Part shown: piece by piece, positions 56,812 to 64,000 of the stretch | How the letters are laid out: the number at the start of each line of letters is the position of its first letter | How positions within the stretch are numbered: position 1 is the stretch's first letter | Source: Aeromonas sp. RU39B | Lineage (GTDB): Bacteria > Pseudomonadota > Gammaproteobacteria > Enterobacterales > Aeromonadaceae | Reading direction: 5' to 3' | DNA: 64,000 bases | Assembly: GCF_900156095.1 (NCBI RefSeq) | Contig: NZ_FTMJ01000001.1 | Coordinates: 124,001-188,000 of the forward strand | Translations under genes and position numbers: made by a program | Notes under the pieces: model-generated | Database searches by the model: none | Told to the model about the DNA's origin: nothing | Seen by the model: the letters and a program-made list of their open reading frames with translations, nothing else

Positions 56812-57636
56812 TCAGATGGCAAAGCAACGGGTCAAGGTGTCGAGAATGCCGCGACCGTTGTGGTCTTCGGCGGTAATGTGCTGGGCGGCGCGGCGCACCG
56901 GCTCGTCCGAGTTGGCCATGGCCACACCCAGACCGGCCAGGGTCAGCATCGAGATGTCGTTGTGGTTATCACCGATGGCGACCACGCGCTCAGGTGAGAT
57001 ATCCAGCTGGGTCAGCAGCTCGGCCAGGCGAGCTCCCTTGCTGTTGCCTGCGCGGGCAAAATCCATGCGATTGCGCCACGACTGCTCGGCGCAAAAGTGT
57101 TGTTTTATCCAGGGGTGGCTGGCCAATTCGCTCACCTCTGCCATCTCCCCTTCCACCACGAACTTCCACACATGGCTGCTGCGAGCGAGCGCTTGCTCAA
57201 GCGATGCCACCGGTTTTACCTGCGGGCGAATCGCGTCGGGAAACTGGCTGGCCCAGCGCCCCATCGCCTCCATGTAGCGCACCGGGGTCCCGGCCGGATA
57301 GACCATGCAATCGTTCAGATACATCACGATGTTGAGGTGGTGCGCACGGGCCAGCTCGATAAAGCGGGTGGCCTCTTCACGGGGCACCGCGTCACAGGCC
57401 AGGATTTGTCGGCGGGCATAGTCATAGACATAGGTCCCGTTGCAGCTGATGACTGGCGTATCGAGACCGAGCTGATGGTGAAAGGGGTGGGCGGCGGTGT
57501 GGTGACGGCCGGTGACCAGCAGCACGGTAGCCTGCTGGCTGATGCGGCGAATCGCCTCGCTGATAGCTGGCTGGATGGTATGGTCGCTGGTGAGGGTGGT
57601 GCCATCGAGATCCAGGGCCAGGGCTTGATAGTGCAT
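56812..57636 (-). CDS. Cof-type HAD-IIB sugar phosphatase
   Basis: A 274-residue HAD phosphatase. Motif I is ALDLDGTTL (nucleophile Asp), motif II LLVTGRH, and motif III/IV GNSKGARLAEL with VVAIGDNHNDISMLTLAG. The C2B cap lies between. It resembles YidA/YbhA-type Cof proteins that hydrolyse sugar or cofactor phosphates. E. coli has no such gene in its ula cluster. Here it lies between ulaG and ulaE, which suggests it relieves sugar-phosphate build-up during ascorbate growth or acts on a pathway intermediate; that is inference. Start MHYQALALD. Confidence 0.9.
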   Translation of the reverse strand: MHYQALALDLDGTTLTSDHTIQPAISEAIRRISQQATVLLVTGRHHTAAHPFHHQLGLDTPVISCNGTYVYDYARRQILACDAVPREEATRFIELARAHHLNIVMYLNDCMVYPAGTPVRYMEAMGRWASQFPDAIRPQVKPVASLEQALARSSHVWKFVVEGEMAEVSELASHPWIKQHFCAEQSWRNRMDFARAGNSKGARLAELLTQLDISPERVVAIGDNHNDISMLTLAGLGVAMANSDEPVRRAAQHITAEDHNGRGILDTLTRCFAI

Positions 57637-57665
57637 GGTGAGCCTCTCGCGTGGGCAGCAAAGCG

Positions 57666-57689
57666 GCGCCACGGCAATGGCCGTGGCGC
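57666..57689 (-). other. Intercistronic stem-loop between ulaG and the HAD gene
   Basis: GCGCCACGGC pairs perfectly with GCCGTGGCGC around AATG, without a T-run. Likely protects the ulaG mRNA 3' end or partly terminates. Confidence 0.75.
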
Positions 57690-57696
57690 ACGGGTC

Positions 57697-58764
57697 TTAC
57701 AGGAAGGACTTGTAGGGCAGTTCCGGCTCGTCGACGAAGATGTCGTCAAAGCCGCGCGGGTGCTGGTAGTGCATCCGGCTCTGATCGGTCGGGAAGGTGT
57801 ACTTGCCGCCCACTTGCCAGAAGAAGGGGCTAAAACCGTAGCCGAGACGCTCTTTTTTCATGTTCCACAGCACTTCAATTTCACGGGGATCGCTTTGGAA
57901 GTTAGCCCAAATATCGTGGTGGAACGGGATCACCACCTTGGCATTGAGCGACTCGCCGGCGCGCAGGATATCGGAGGCGGTCATCTTGTCGGTGACACCG
58001 CGCGGGTTTTCACCGTAAGAGAGCAGCGCCACGTCGATCTGGTTGTCGTTACCGTGTTTGGCGTAGTAGTTGGAGTAGTGGGAGTCACCGGAGTGGTAGA
58101 GGTTGCCGCCGCTGGTTTTCACCAGATAGTTGACGGCGCGCTGATCCATACCATCGAGGATCTCCTTGTCATAGGAGGAGACGCCGGCCGGCAGGGTGAC
58201 CAGGGCGGTGCGGTCGAACGCATCGAGTACCTGGATGGTGATATCACCGACCTCAATATTGTCACCCACCTTGGCCACAATGCAGCGCTCGGCCGGGACA
58301 CCCCACTTCTTCCATAGGTTGACGCAGGCTTGCGGACCAATGAACTTGACGTGGGAACCACAGTTTTGCAGCACGGCGGCGGCAACGTTTACATCAATGT
58401 GATCTGCGTGATCATGAGTGGCCAGTACCGCATCAATCTGCTTGATCCCGAACGGATCGAGCACAAACGGCGAGGTTCTCAGGTTAGGTTGCAGCTTACG
58501 GACTCCGCCCATGCGCATCATCTGGTGCTGCTTGTTCATATAGGGATTGCCGTGGGTTTTCTTGCCAGTACCGCACCAGAAGTCGATGGAGATGTTGGTA
58601 TTGCCGGCTGACTTCAACCAAATCCCGGTACAGCCGAGCCACCACATGGCGAAGGTATTCGGCTTAACCTCTTCTTGCTCGATCTCTTCATTCAGCCAGG
58701 TTCCCCACTCAGGGAAGGTGCTGAGGATCCATGATTCACGGGTGATTTCATCAATCTTGCTCAT
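57697..58764 (-). CDS. ulaG: L-ascorbate-6-phosphate lactonase UlaG
   Basis: Opens the lactone ring of L-ascorbate 6-phosphate to 3-keto-L-gulonate 6-phosphate, in the cytoplasm, with Mn2+. The 355-residue protein matches E. coli UlaG (354). It is a metallo-beta-lactamase fold with [14 protein letters not shown] (HxHxDH motif), [13 protein letters not shown] with the metal-bridging aspartate, and the late histidine in [15 protein letters not shown]-terminal [29 protein letters not shown] is characteristic. First gene of the minus-strand operon, divergent from ulaA. Confidence 0.97.
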   Translation of the reverse strand: MSKIDEITRESWILSTFPEWGTWLNEEIEQEEVKPNTFAMWWLGCTGIWLKSAGNTNISIDFWCGTGKKTHGNPYMNKQHQMMRMGGVRKLQPNLRTSPFVLDPFGIKQIDAVLATHDHADHIDVNVAAAVLQNCGSHVKFIGPQACVNLWKKWGVPAERCIVAKVGDNIEVGDITIQVLDAFDRTALVTLPAGVSSYDKEILDGMDQRAVNYLVKTSGGNLYHSGDSHYSNYYAKHGNDNQIDVALLSYGENPRGVTDKMTASDILRAGESLNAKVVIPFHHDIWANFQSDPREIEVLWNMKKERLGYGFSPFFWQVGGKYTFPTDQSRMHYQHPRGFDDIFVDEPELPYKSFL

Positions 58765-58897
58765 TGGACATACCTTCTGGTTTGGATGCTATGGCCCGCC
58801 GCCGGGTGTCGGCAGTGGGTCTTGACGACCGCATGGTGCGCGTTGTTGCGCACTCATGATTACTTTTGACTTGCGGTGACTATATCAATGCGTTTTT

Positions 58898-58933
58898 TGA
58901 TTATCAATGATTACCATGATTGTTTTGTGATTG
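58898..58933. promoter_or_regulatory. Cluster of TGATT repeats (putative UlaR operator) on the ulaG side
   Basis: TGATTA or TGATTG occurs at 58898, 58908, 58917 and 58928, spacing 10, 9 and 11 bp, about one helical turn; another TGATTA is at 58857. Regular same-face repeats fit an oligomeric DeoR-family repressor. Confidence 0.55.
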
Positions 58934-59141
58934 TCGCTGCATAATCCCAGAGAGTGTCATCGGGGGTTTAGGGTTATTTTATTGATTTTACTGTGTTTTT
59001 ATTTTGAGTGCATTGAATTCATTGGTGGTGGTGAGGGGGCCTTGGGTGCCGATGGCAGGAAGAATTATTTGCAAGTGATGATTCTGTTTAGAAAAAATGA
59101 GCAGGATAGGAGTTTTTCTAGGCAAGATCTTCATCACAAAA

Positions 59142-59166
59142 AATCATAAAATGATTCTATATGATT
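59142..59166. promoter_or_regulatory. ATGATT palindrome (putative UlaR operator) on the ulaA side
   Basis: AATCATAAAATGATT (59142-59156) is a perfect inverted repeat with a 3-bp centre, followed by another ATGATT at 59161-59166, about 137 bp before the ulaA ATG. It shares the TGATT unit with the cluster 240 bp away, which would allow repression by looping. Confidence 0.6.
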
Positions 59167-59302
59167 CGTTGTGAGTTTTATGAGGGTGGTAACAGTCATG
59201 CCGCCCTGGTGAGAGTAAAGAAGGGGATGCCCGGATATACGGTGACATCAGCCCTCTAATCCAATAGCAATGAGTTGTCCTCATTTTGGACGGAGCAACG
59301 AT

Positions 59303-61048
59303 ATGGAAACCCTCTACAACGTTTTTTACATTTTCTACAGTCAGGTGATGACCAAGGCACCGCTGCTACTGGGGCTGGTGACCTGCATCGGCTACCTGCT
59401 GCTGCGGCGCGATGGCACCACCGTTATCAAGGGCACGATCAAGACCATCGTCGGCTTTATGCTGGTGCAGGTCGGTTCGACCACCCTGGTGGCCGGCTTT
59501 AAACCGGTGATTGAAAAAATCTCGGAGTATCATCATCTGACCGGTTCGGTCATCGACCCCTACACCACCATGATGGCCACCATGGAGACCATGAAGGATA
59601 ACTACTCCTGGGTCGGCTATGCGGTGCTGTTGGCGCTGGGGTTTAACATCCTGCTGGTGGTGCTGCGCCGCTTTACCGGGATTCGCACCATCATGCTCAC
59701 CGGCCACATCATGTTCCAGCAAGTCGGGCTGGTGGCGGTCTTCTATCTGGTGATGGGTGCTTCCATGTGGGAAACCATCATCTATTCGGCCGTGATCATG
59801 GCGCTCTATTGGGGGATCTCCTCCAACATCATGTTCAAGCCGACCCAGGCGGTCACCGGTGGTGCCGGTTTCTCTATCGGTCACCAACAACAGGTTGCCT
59901 CCTGGATTGCCACCAAACTGGCGCCGCGTCTTGGCGATCGTGAAGACAGCGTGGATCAGCTCAAGCTGCCCAAATGGCTGCACATCTTCCACGACAGCAT
60001 CACCGCGACCGCCATCGTGATGACCGTGTTCTTTGGCATCATCCTGCTCTCGTTTGGTCTGGATAACCTGCAGAAGATGGCCGGTCCCACCCACTGGACC
60101 ATCTATATCCTTGAAACCGGCCTCAAGTTTGCCGTGGCCATTCAGGTGATCGTCGCCGGGGTGCGGATGTTCGTGGCCGAGCTCTCGGAAGCGTTTAAGG
60201 GGATCTCCGAGCGAGTGATTCCGAACGCCGTACTGGCCATCGACTGCGCCGCCATCTATGCCTACTCGCCTAACGCCATGGTGTTCGGTTTCATCTGGGG
60301 TACCTTGGGCCAGTTCCTGGCGGTCATTGGCCTGCTGGTGTTCCAGTCCCCCATCATGATCATCCCGGGCTTTATCCCGATGTTCTTCTCCAACGCCACC
60401 ATCGGCGTGTTCGCCAACCACTTTGGTGGCTGGAGAGCGGTGATGAAGATCTGCTTTGTCATGGGCATCATCGAAGTGCTGGGGTCGGCCTGGGCCATTC
60501 ACCTGTTTGCCCAGCATGGCACCGCCTTCAACGGCTGGATGGGGATGGCGGACTGGGCGCTGGTGTTCCCGGTGGTGTTGCAAGGTCTCTCCTTCTCCTC
60601 GTTCTTCTTCGTGGTGCTGCTGGCCGGTGCCGGGGTCTACATGTACTTCGCCTCCCGGACCCTGCGTGCAGAAGAAGACGCTGCAGCTGACCTGCCGGTT
60701 GCCAACGCTGGTGCCGACGATGATGGTGCGCCGGTTGCCATGGGCAGCGGCCACGCCGTGCGTATTCTCGCGGTGTGCGGCAACGGTCAGGGCTCGTCCA
60801 TGATGATGAAAATGAAGATAGGCAAGTTCCTTGAGCAACGGGGTGTGCCGCACATCATGGATTCCTGCGCTGTGGCAGATTACAAGTCCAAGCTGGCGAC
60901 CACTGACATCATCGTCTCTTCCAAGCACCTGGCCGGTGAAATGCACCCGGGCGATGGCAAGTTTGTGCTGGGGGTTCAGAACATGCTCAACCCGCAATCG
61001 TTCGGTGATGAACTGCTCGGCCTTATCAACCAGAACTTCACCCGTTAA
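59303..61048 (+). CDS. ulaA: PTS L-ascorbate transporter, fused IIC-IIB (UlaA-UlaB)
   Basis: A 581-residue fusion that imports L-ascorbate and phosphorylates it. Residues 1 to about 465 are the UlaA IIC membrane domain ([69 protein letters not shown]). A flexible Ala/Asp-rich linker (about 465-482) leads to the UlaB IIB domain, [20 protein letters not shown], whose phosphocysteine is Cys492. In E. coli these are separate genes. Start METLYN has CGGAG upstream; the frame is open a little further up. First gene of the plus-strand ula operon. Confidence 0.95.
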   Translation: METLYNVFYIFYSQVMTKAPLLLGLVTCIGYLLLRRDGTTVIKGTIKTIVGFMLVQVGSTTLVAGFKPVIEKISEYHHLTGSVIDPYTTMMATMETMKDNYSWVGYAVLLALGFNILLVVLRRFTGIRTIMLTGHIMFQQVGLVAVFYLVMGASMWETIIYSAVIMALYWGISSNIMFKPTQAVTGGAGFSIGHQQQVASWIATKLAPRLGDREDSVDQLKLPKWLHIFHDSITATAIVMTVFFGIILLSFGLDNLQKMAGPTHWTIYILETGLKFAVAIQVIVAGVRMFVAELSEAFKGISERVIPNAVLAIDCAAIYAYSPNAMVFGFIWGTLGQFLAVIGLLVFQSPIMIIPGFIPMFFSNATIGVFANHFGGWRAVMKICFVMGIIEVLGSAWAIHLFAQHGTAFNGWMGMADWALVFPVVLQGLSFSSFFFVVLLAGAGVYMYFASRTLRAEEDAAADLPVANAGADDDGAPVAMGSGHAVRILAVCGNGQGSSMMMKMKIGKFLEQRGVPHIMDSCAVADYKSKLATTDIIVSSKHLAGEMHPGDGKFVLGVQNMLNPQSFGDELLGLINQNFTR

Positions 61049-61060
61049 CCCCGTTGTAGT

Positions 61061-61082
61061 CCCGCCACGCTATGGTGGCGGG
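61061..61082 (+). other. Stem-loop between ulaAB and ulaC
   Basis: CCCGCCAC pairs with GTGGCGGG around GCTATG, ending just 5' of the ulaC ribosome site; no T-run. Confidence 0.7.
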
Positions 61083-61095
61083 CAAGGAGAAAGGT

Positions 61096-61572
61096 ATGAA
61101 ATTCAAGCAATCTTTGATCGATAACGACTCGGTACTGCTCAACGCCAAGGCGGCAAACTGGCGCGAGGCCATCAAGCTCGGTACCGACATGCTGATCGCC
61201 TCCGGCGCGGTCGAGCCCCGTTATCACGAGGCCATCATCAGCAGCATCGAGAAGATGGGGCCCTATATCGTGATTGCGCCGCAGTTCGCCATGCCGCATG
61301 CCCGCCCGGAAAACGGTGTGAATCGCACCGCATTTTCCCTGGTGACCCTGAGTACGCCGGTCCACTTTGAAGGCGAAGATGAGCCGGTCGATGTGCTGAT
61401 CACGTTGGCAGGCAGCACCTCGGATGAGCACATGGAGGGGCTGATGGAGGTCACTCAGGTGCTGGAAGATGAGCAGAGCGAAACCGGGATCAACCTCGAC
61501 AAGTTGCGGGTGTGCCAGAGCCGCGAAGCGGTATTCCAGGTGATTGACGAGGCCCTGGCACAGCCGGCCTGA
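61096..61572 (+). CDS. ulaC: PTS L-ascorbate enzyme IIA (UlaC)
   Basis: A 158-residue cytoplasmic IIA of the mannitol/fructose type (E. coli UlaC 154). It receives phosphate from HPr on His68 in [13 protein letters not shown] and passes it to Cys492 of the fused IIB. Other family parts: [38 protein letters not shown] and [16 protein letters not shown]. Start at MKFKQ, with AAGGAG upstream. Confidence 0.95.
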   Translation: MKFKQSLIDNDSVLLNAKAANWREAIKLGTDMLIASGAVEPRYHEAIISSIEKMGPYIVIAPQFAMPHARPENGVNRTAFSLVTLSTPVHFEGEDEPVDVLITLAGSTSDEHMEGLMEVTQVLEDEQSETGINLDKLRVCQSREAVFQVIDEALAQPA

Positions 61573-61583
61573 GTCGTGACAAG

Positions 61584-61601
61584 GCGCCCCGCAAGGGGCG
61601 C
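61584..61601 (+). other. Stem-loop with GCAA tetraloop between ulaC and ulaF
   Basis: GCGCCCC-GCAA-GGGGCGC, a 7-bp stem capped by a stable GNRA tetraloop, lying right before the AGGAG of ulaF. Confidence 0.75.
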
Positions 61602-61613
61602 AGGAGAGCGAAG

Positions 61614-62315
61614 ATGTACAAGCAATTGAAAGAGACCGTGCTGGAAGCCAACCTGCTGTTGCCGCGCCACGGTCTGGTAACGCTCACGTGGGGCAATGTT
61701 TCCCAGATCGATCGCGCGCGTGGCGTGATGGCCATCAAGCCATCGGGGGTCTCTTACGAGCAGATGACGGTCGACGATATTGTGGTGGTTGATTTGAACG
61801 GCCAGGTGGTGGAAGGGCGCCTTAATCCTTCCAGCGATACCGCCACGCATCTGGTGCTCTATCGTGCTTTTAGCGCCATCGGCGGCATTGTTCACACCCA
61901 CTCGCGCCACGGCACCATCTGGGCTCAGGCCGGGATGGACATTCCCGCGCTCGGCACCACCCATGCGGACTATTTTTACGGCGACATTCCCTGCACCCGG
62001 CCGCTGAGCGAGCAGGAGATCCGCGAGGATTACGAGCTGCACACCGGTGAGGTGATTGTCGAGGAGTTCGGACAGCGCGATCTCGATCCGGCCGCCGTGC
62101 CCGGCGTGGTGATCACCGGACACGCTCCCTTCTGCTGGGGCAAGAGTGCCGTCGATGCGGTCCACAACGCACTGGTTCTCGAAGAGGTCGCCGCCATGGC
62201 GCTCTCGACCCGTCTGCTCAACCCGGCCATTCATATCGACCAGTCACTGTCGGACAAGCACTACTTCAGAAAACACGGCGCCAACGCTTACTACGGCCAG
62301 CGTAGCGACGCCTAA
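61614..62315 (+). CDS. ulaF: L-ribulose-5-phosphate 4-epimerase UlaF
   Basis: Last step of the ascorbate route, giving D-xylulose 5-phosphate. 233 residues, same length as AraD at 50715 and clearly paralogous ([40 protein letters not shown]; zinc histidines in [12 protein letters not shown] and [30 protein letters not shown]). Unlike the tal pair, the two epimerases have diverged substantially, so they are old paralogues. GGAG is 8 bp upstream. Confidence 0.94.
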   Translation: MYKQLKETVLEANLLLPRHGLVTLTWGNVSQIDRARGVMAIKPSGVSYEQMTVDDIVVVDLNGQVVEGRLNPSSDTATHLVLYRAFSAIGGIVHTHSRHGTIWAQAGMDIPALGTTHADYFYGDIPCTRPLSEQEIREDYELHTGEVIVEEFGQRDLDPAAVPGVVITGHAPFCWGKSAVDAVHNALVLEEVAAMALSTRLLNPAIHIDQSLSDKHYFRKHGANAYYGQRSDA

Positions 62316-62424
62316 TCGTTGAATTAAACGGATACCCCGATTGTCGGGTGGCAACTGCCACGGGCTTCGTGCATCCAAAAATCGGGTCATCTCACTGTTT
62401 TAGCTATGAAAAAGGATACCTATC

Positions 62425-63069
62425 ATGACCAAACCCATGCTCCAGATTGCCCTTGATTCCACCGATCTTGCCACCGCCATCGGTATTGCCGACCGGGTCC
62501 ACAGCTTTGTCGAAGTGATTGAAGTAGGCACCATTTTGGCGTTTGCTGAAGGGATGAGCGCGGTTAAAACCCTGCGCGAACGTCACCCGGACCACATCAT
62601 CGTCTGCGACATGAAGACCACCGACGGCGGCGCCATTTTGGCGCGCATGGCGTTCTCGGCGGGTGCGGACTGGATCACCGTCTCGGCGGCCGCCCACGTC
62701 GCCACCATCGCCGCCTGCAAGAAAGTGGCGGACGAGTTTGGTGGTGAAATCCAGATTGAGCTCTACGGCAACTGGACGTTGCAGGATGCCCAGCAGTGGG
62801 TAGATATGGGGATTACCCAAGCCATCTATCACCGCTCCCGTGATGCCGAGCTTGCCGGCGTGAGCTGGACCCAGGATGACCTGTCGCGTATGCGCACCCT
62901 CTCCGAGTTGGGGCTGGAGCTCTCCATCACTGGCGGCATCGTGCCGGAAGATATCCACCTGTTTGAAGGTATTCGCGCCAAGACCTTTATTGCCGGTCGC
63001 GCGCTGGCCTCTGAAAGTGGCCAAGCCACGGCCGAAGCGCTGCGCAGTGAAATCGCCAAGTATTGGTAA
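62425..63069 (+). CDS. ulaD: 3-keto-L-gulonate-6-phosphate decarboxylase UlaD
   Basis: Decarboxylates 3-keto-L-gulonate 6-phosphate to L-xylulose 5-phosphate, which UlaE uses next. The 214-residue protein (E. coli 216) belongs to the orotidine-phosphate decarboxylase suprafamily: LQIALDSTDLATAIGIADRV, VIEVGTILAFAEGMSAV, the catalytic VCDMKTTDGGAILARMAF (D-x-K-x-x-D), ELYGNWTLQDAQQW, YHRSRDAELAGVSW and SITGGIVPEDI for phosphate binding. AAAGGA precedes. A strong terminator follows. Confidence 0.96.
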   Translation: MTKPMLQIALDSTDLATAIGIADRVHSFVEVIEVGTILAFAEGMSAVKTLRERHPDHIIVCDMKTTDGGAILARMAFSAGADWITVSAAAHVATIAACKKVADEFGGEIQIELYGNWTLQDAQQWVDMGITQAIYHRSRDAELAGVSWTQDDLSRMRTLSELGLELSITGGIVPEDIHLFEGIRAKTFIAGRALASESGQATAEALRSEIAKYW

Positions 63070-63079
63070 CGTCTCATCA

Positions 63080-63105
63080 GGCGGCCTTCGGGCCGCCGTT
63101 TTTGT
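63080..63105 (+). terminator. UUCG-loop terminator between ulaD and the second tal
   Basis: GGCGGCC-TTCG-GGCCGCC followed by GTTTTTG, 11 bp past the ulaD stop. Confidence 0.92.
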
Positions 63106-63138
63106 TTGTGCTGTTTAACCTCATTCAAGGAGTGATAC

Positions 63139-64000
63139 GTGACCACGCTTCTCGATCAATTGCGGCGGTTGACCACCGTCGTCGCCGACACCGGCGAACT
63201 GCCCGCCATCCTGACCTATCAGCCCGATGACGCCACCACCAACCCGTCGCTGATCTTAAAAGCCGTCGGCCACCCCGACTATGCGCCGCTGCTGGAGCGG
63301 GTGATGGGGGAGGCCCGCGCCGCCCACAGCGAGTGCAGCCAGCAGATTGCCTGCGCCGCCGATAGGCTGATTGTGGCCATCGGCTGTGAGGTGCTCAAAC
63401 ACATTCCCGGCCGCATCTCGACCGAGGTCGATGCCCGTCTCTCGTTTGACACCGAGGCCACGGTGGCCAAGGCGCGCCGCCTTATCAAACTCTATGCCGA
63501 GCAGGGTATCCCGGCTTCGCGGGTGCTGATCAAAATCGCGTCCACCTGGGAGGGGATTCGCGCCGCCGAACAGTTAGAGCGCGAAGGGATCGCCTGCAAC
63601 CTGACGCTGTTGTTTAGCTTTGCCCAGGCGCGCGCCTGCGCCGAAGCTGGCGTCACCCTCATCTCTCCGTTCGTGGGGCGCATCCTCGATTGGTACAAGG
63701 CCAAAACCGGCGAAGAGTATGCCCCCGAGCAAGATCCGGGTGTGCTGTCGGTGCGCGCCATTTACCGCTACTACAAGCGTCACGATTACCCGACCGTGGT
63801 GATGGGGGCGAGCTTTCGCAGCGACGGTGAAGTGCTGGCGCTGGCCGGGTGTGATCGGTTGACTATCAGCCCGCTGCTGCTCAAAGCGCTGGCCGAAGAG
63901 AGTGGAGAATTGGAGGCCAAGCTGGTGGATGACGGGGTGCGAGACGAGCGTCCGGCCCGCATGAGTGAAAATGAGTTTCGCTGGCAGCACAATCAGGACG
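63139..64000 (+). CDS. tal: Transaldolase (ula-linked copy), cut off by window end
   Basis: About 287 of an expected 317 residues are present; the frame runs open to the window edge. It starts with GTG at the spot equivalent to the ATG of the first copy, behind the same CAAGGAGTGAT ribosome site. I count 11 amino-acid differences from the copy at 53022 over the shared part after residue 1 (P2T, S44G, E57G, H66C, N67S, K68Q, R117K, S171G, A229D, P246L, V257E). Asp17, Glu96 and Lys132 are kept, so it should be active. It lies after the ulaD terminator, mirroring the position of the first copy after the araA terminator. Confidence 0.95.
   Translation, partial: MTTLLDQLRRLTTVVADTGELPAILTYQPDDATTNPSLILKAVGHPDYAPLLERVMGEARAAHSECSQQIACAADRLIVAIGCEVLKHIPGRISTEVDARLSFDTEATVAKARRLIKLYAEQGIPASRVLIKIASTWEGIRAAEQLEREGIACNLTLLFSFAQARACAEAGVTLISPFVGRILDWYKAKTGEEYAPEQDPGVLSVRAIYRYYKRHDYPTVVMGASFRSDGEVLALAGCDRLTISPLLLKALAEESGELEAKLVDDGVRDERPARMSENEFRWQHNQD

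Larger units (their letters stand above)
58765..59302. other. ulaG/ulaA divergent control region (538 bp, no convincing gene)
   Basis: An A/T-rich stretch with TGATT-type repeats near each end, where UlaR, CRP and probably a DNA-bending protein would act. A short open frame at 58931-59149 has poor codon character, no good ribosome site and no recognisable domain, so I do not call it. Confidence 0.7.

Noticed and set aside
57097..58317. Plus-strand open frame of about 400 codons opposite ulaG and the HAD gene
   Set aside because: Antisense to two clearly recognised genes; composition is that of a shadow frame.
58931..59149. Short open frame in the ulaG/ulaA gap
   Set aside because: No ribosome site, no family features, and it overlaps likely regulatory repeats.
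59366..60997. Long open frame (543 codons) on the minus strand opposite ulaAB
   Set aside because: His/Gly/Asp-rich shadow of the ulaAB codons; no family features or ribosome site.
62316..62424. Small inverted repeats between ulaF and ulaD (GTGGCA-AC-TGCCAC)
   Set aside because: Loop too short for a stable hairpin and no T-run; not enough to call a terminator or operator.

Overview
The window looks like chromosomal core DNA of an Aeromonas-type gammaproteobacterium. It has high GC content and gene orders familiar from Vibrio/Aeromonas/enterics: nqrF-apbE-nqrM followed by dinB; gcvA-ygdD-rlmM; ppnN-xni; queF/syd; yqcC-truC-yqcA. It also carries an RND pump matching the AheABC pump described in Aeromonas hydrophila. 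I saw no insertion sequence, integrase, prophage or CRISPR array. The species cannot be fixed by reading.

Layout. 1-3.3 kb: end of the Na+-NQR operon with its maturation genes (flavinyl transferase ApbE, NqrM), then SOS-controlled dinB. 3.3-5.5 kb: a chemoreceptor with a sigma-28-like promoter. 5.7-8.8 kb: gcvA, an alpha/beta hydrolase, ygdD and rlmM. 8.8-12.2 kb (minus): an isocitrate dehydrogenase-family enzyme, xni, ppnN. 12.3-16.2 kb: a diguanylate cyclase behind a TPR membrane protein with a GGDEF-like but degenerate C-terminus. 16.2-23.2 kb: queF, syd, yddG, four poorly known proteins, yqcC-truC-yqcA. 23.2-32.9 kb: a divergent M13 peptidase, tilS, a second diguanylate cyclase, a CPA2 antiporter, a patatin-like lipase, a hydrolase/TetR pair sharing an operator, and a response regulator. 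33.0-33.4 kb: three identical tRNA-Tyr genes. 33.5-41 kb: an NlpC/P60 lipoprotein, then acrR (minus) divergent from the aheABC-type operon. 41-43.9 kb: two envelope proteins of unknown role.

44-64 kb is a sugar-acid/pentose block. The L-arabinose regulon (araC, ABC importer araFGH, divergent araB-araD-araA, then tal and galM) adjoins the L-ascorbate (ula) regulon. The ula genes are arranged as ulaG-HAD phosphatase-ulaE-ulaR on the minus strand, divergent from a fused ulaA-ulaB, then ulaC, ulaF, ulaD and a second tal. Both routes lead to L-ribulose/D-xylulose 5-phosphate and then the non-oxidative pentose phosphate pathway, which explains the transaldolase at the end of each operon. The two tal genes are near-identical direct repeats about 10.1 kb apart, with a mosaic pattern of divergence that suggests gene conversion.

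The most noteworthy observations are the tal pair bracketing the ula island, the TetR operator found before both the regulator and the neighbouring hydrolase, the TPR/degenerate-GGDEF protein paired with an active-looking cyclase, the altered metal motif of the M13 peptidase, and the uncharacterised envelope pair at 41-43.9 kb. I found no clearly new multi-gene system; most of the window is ordinary housekeeping and catabolic DNA.
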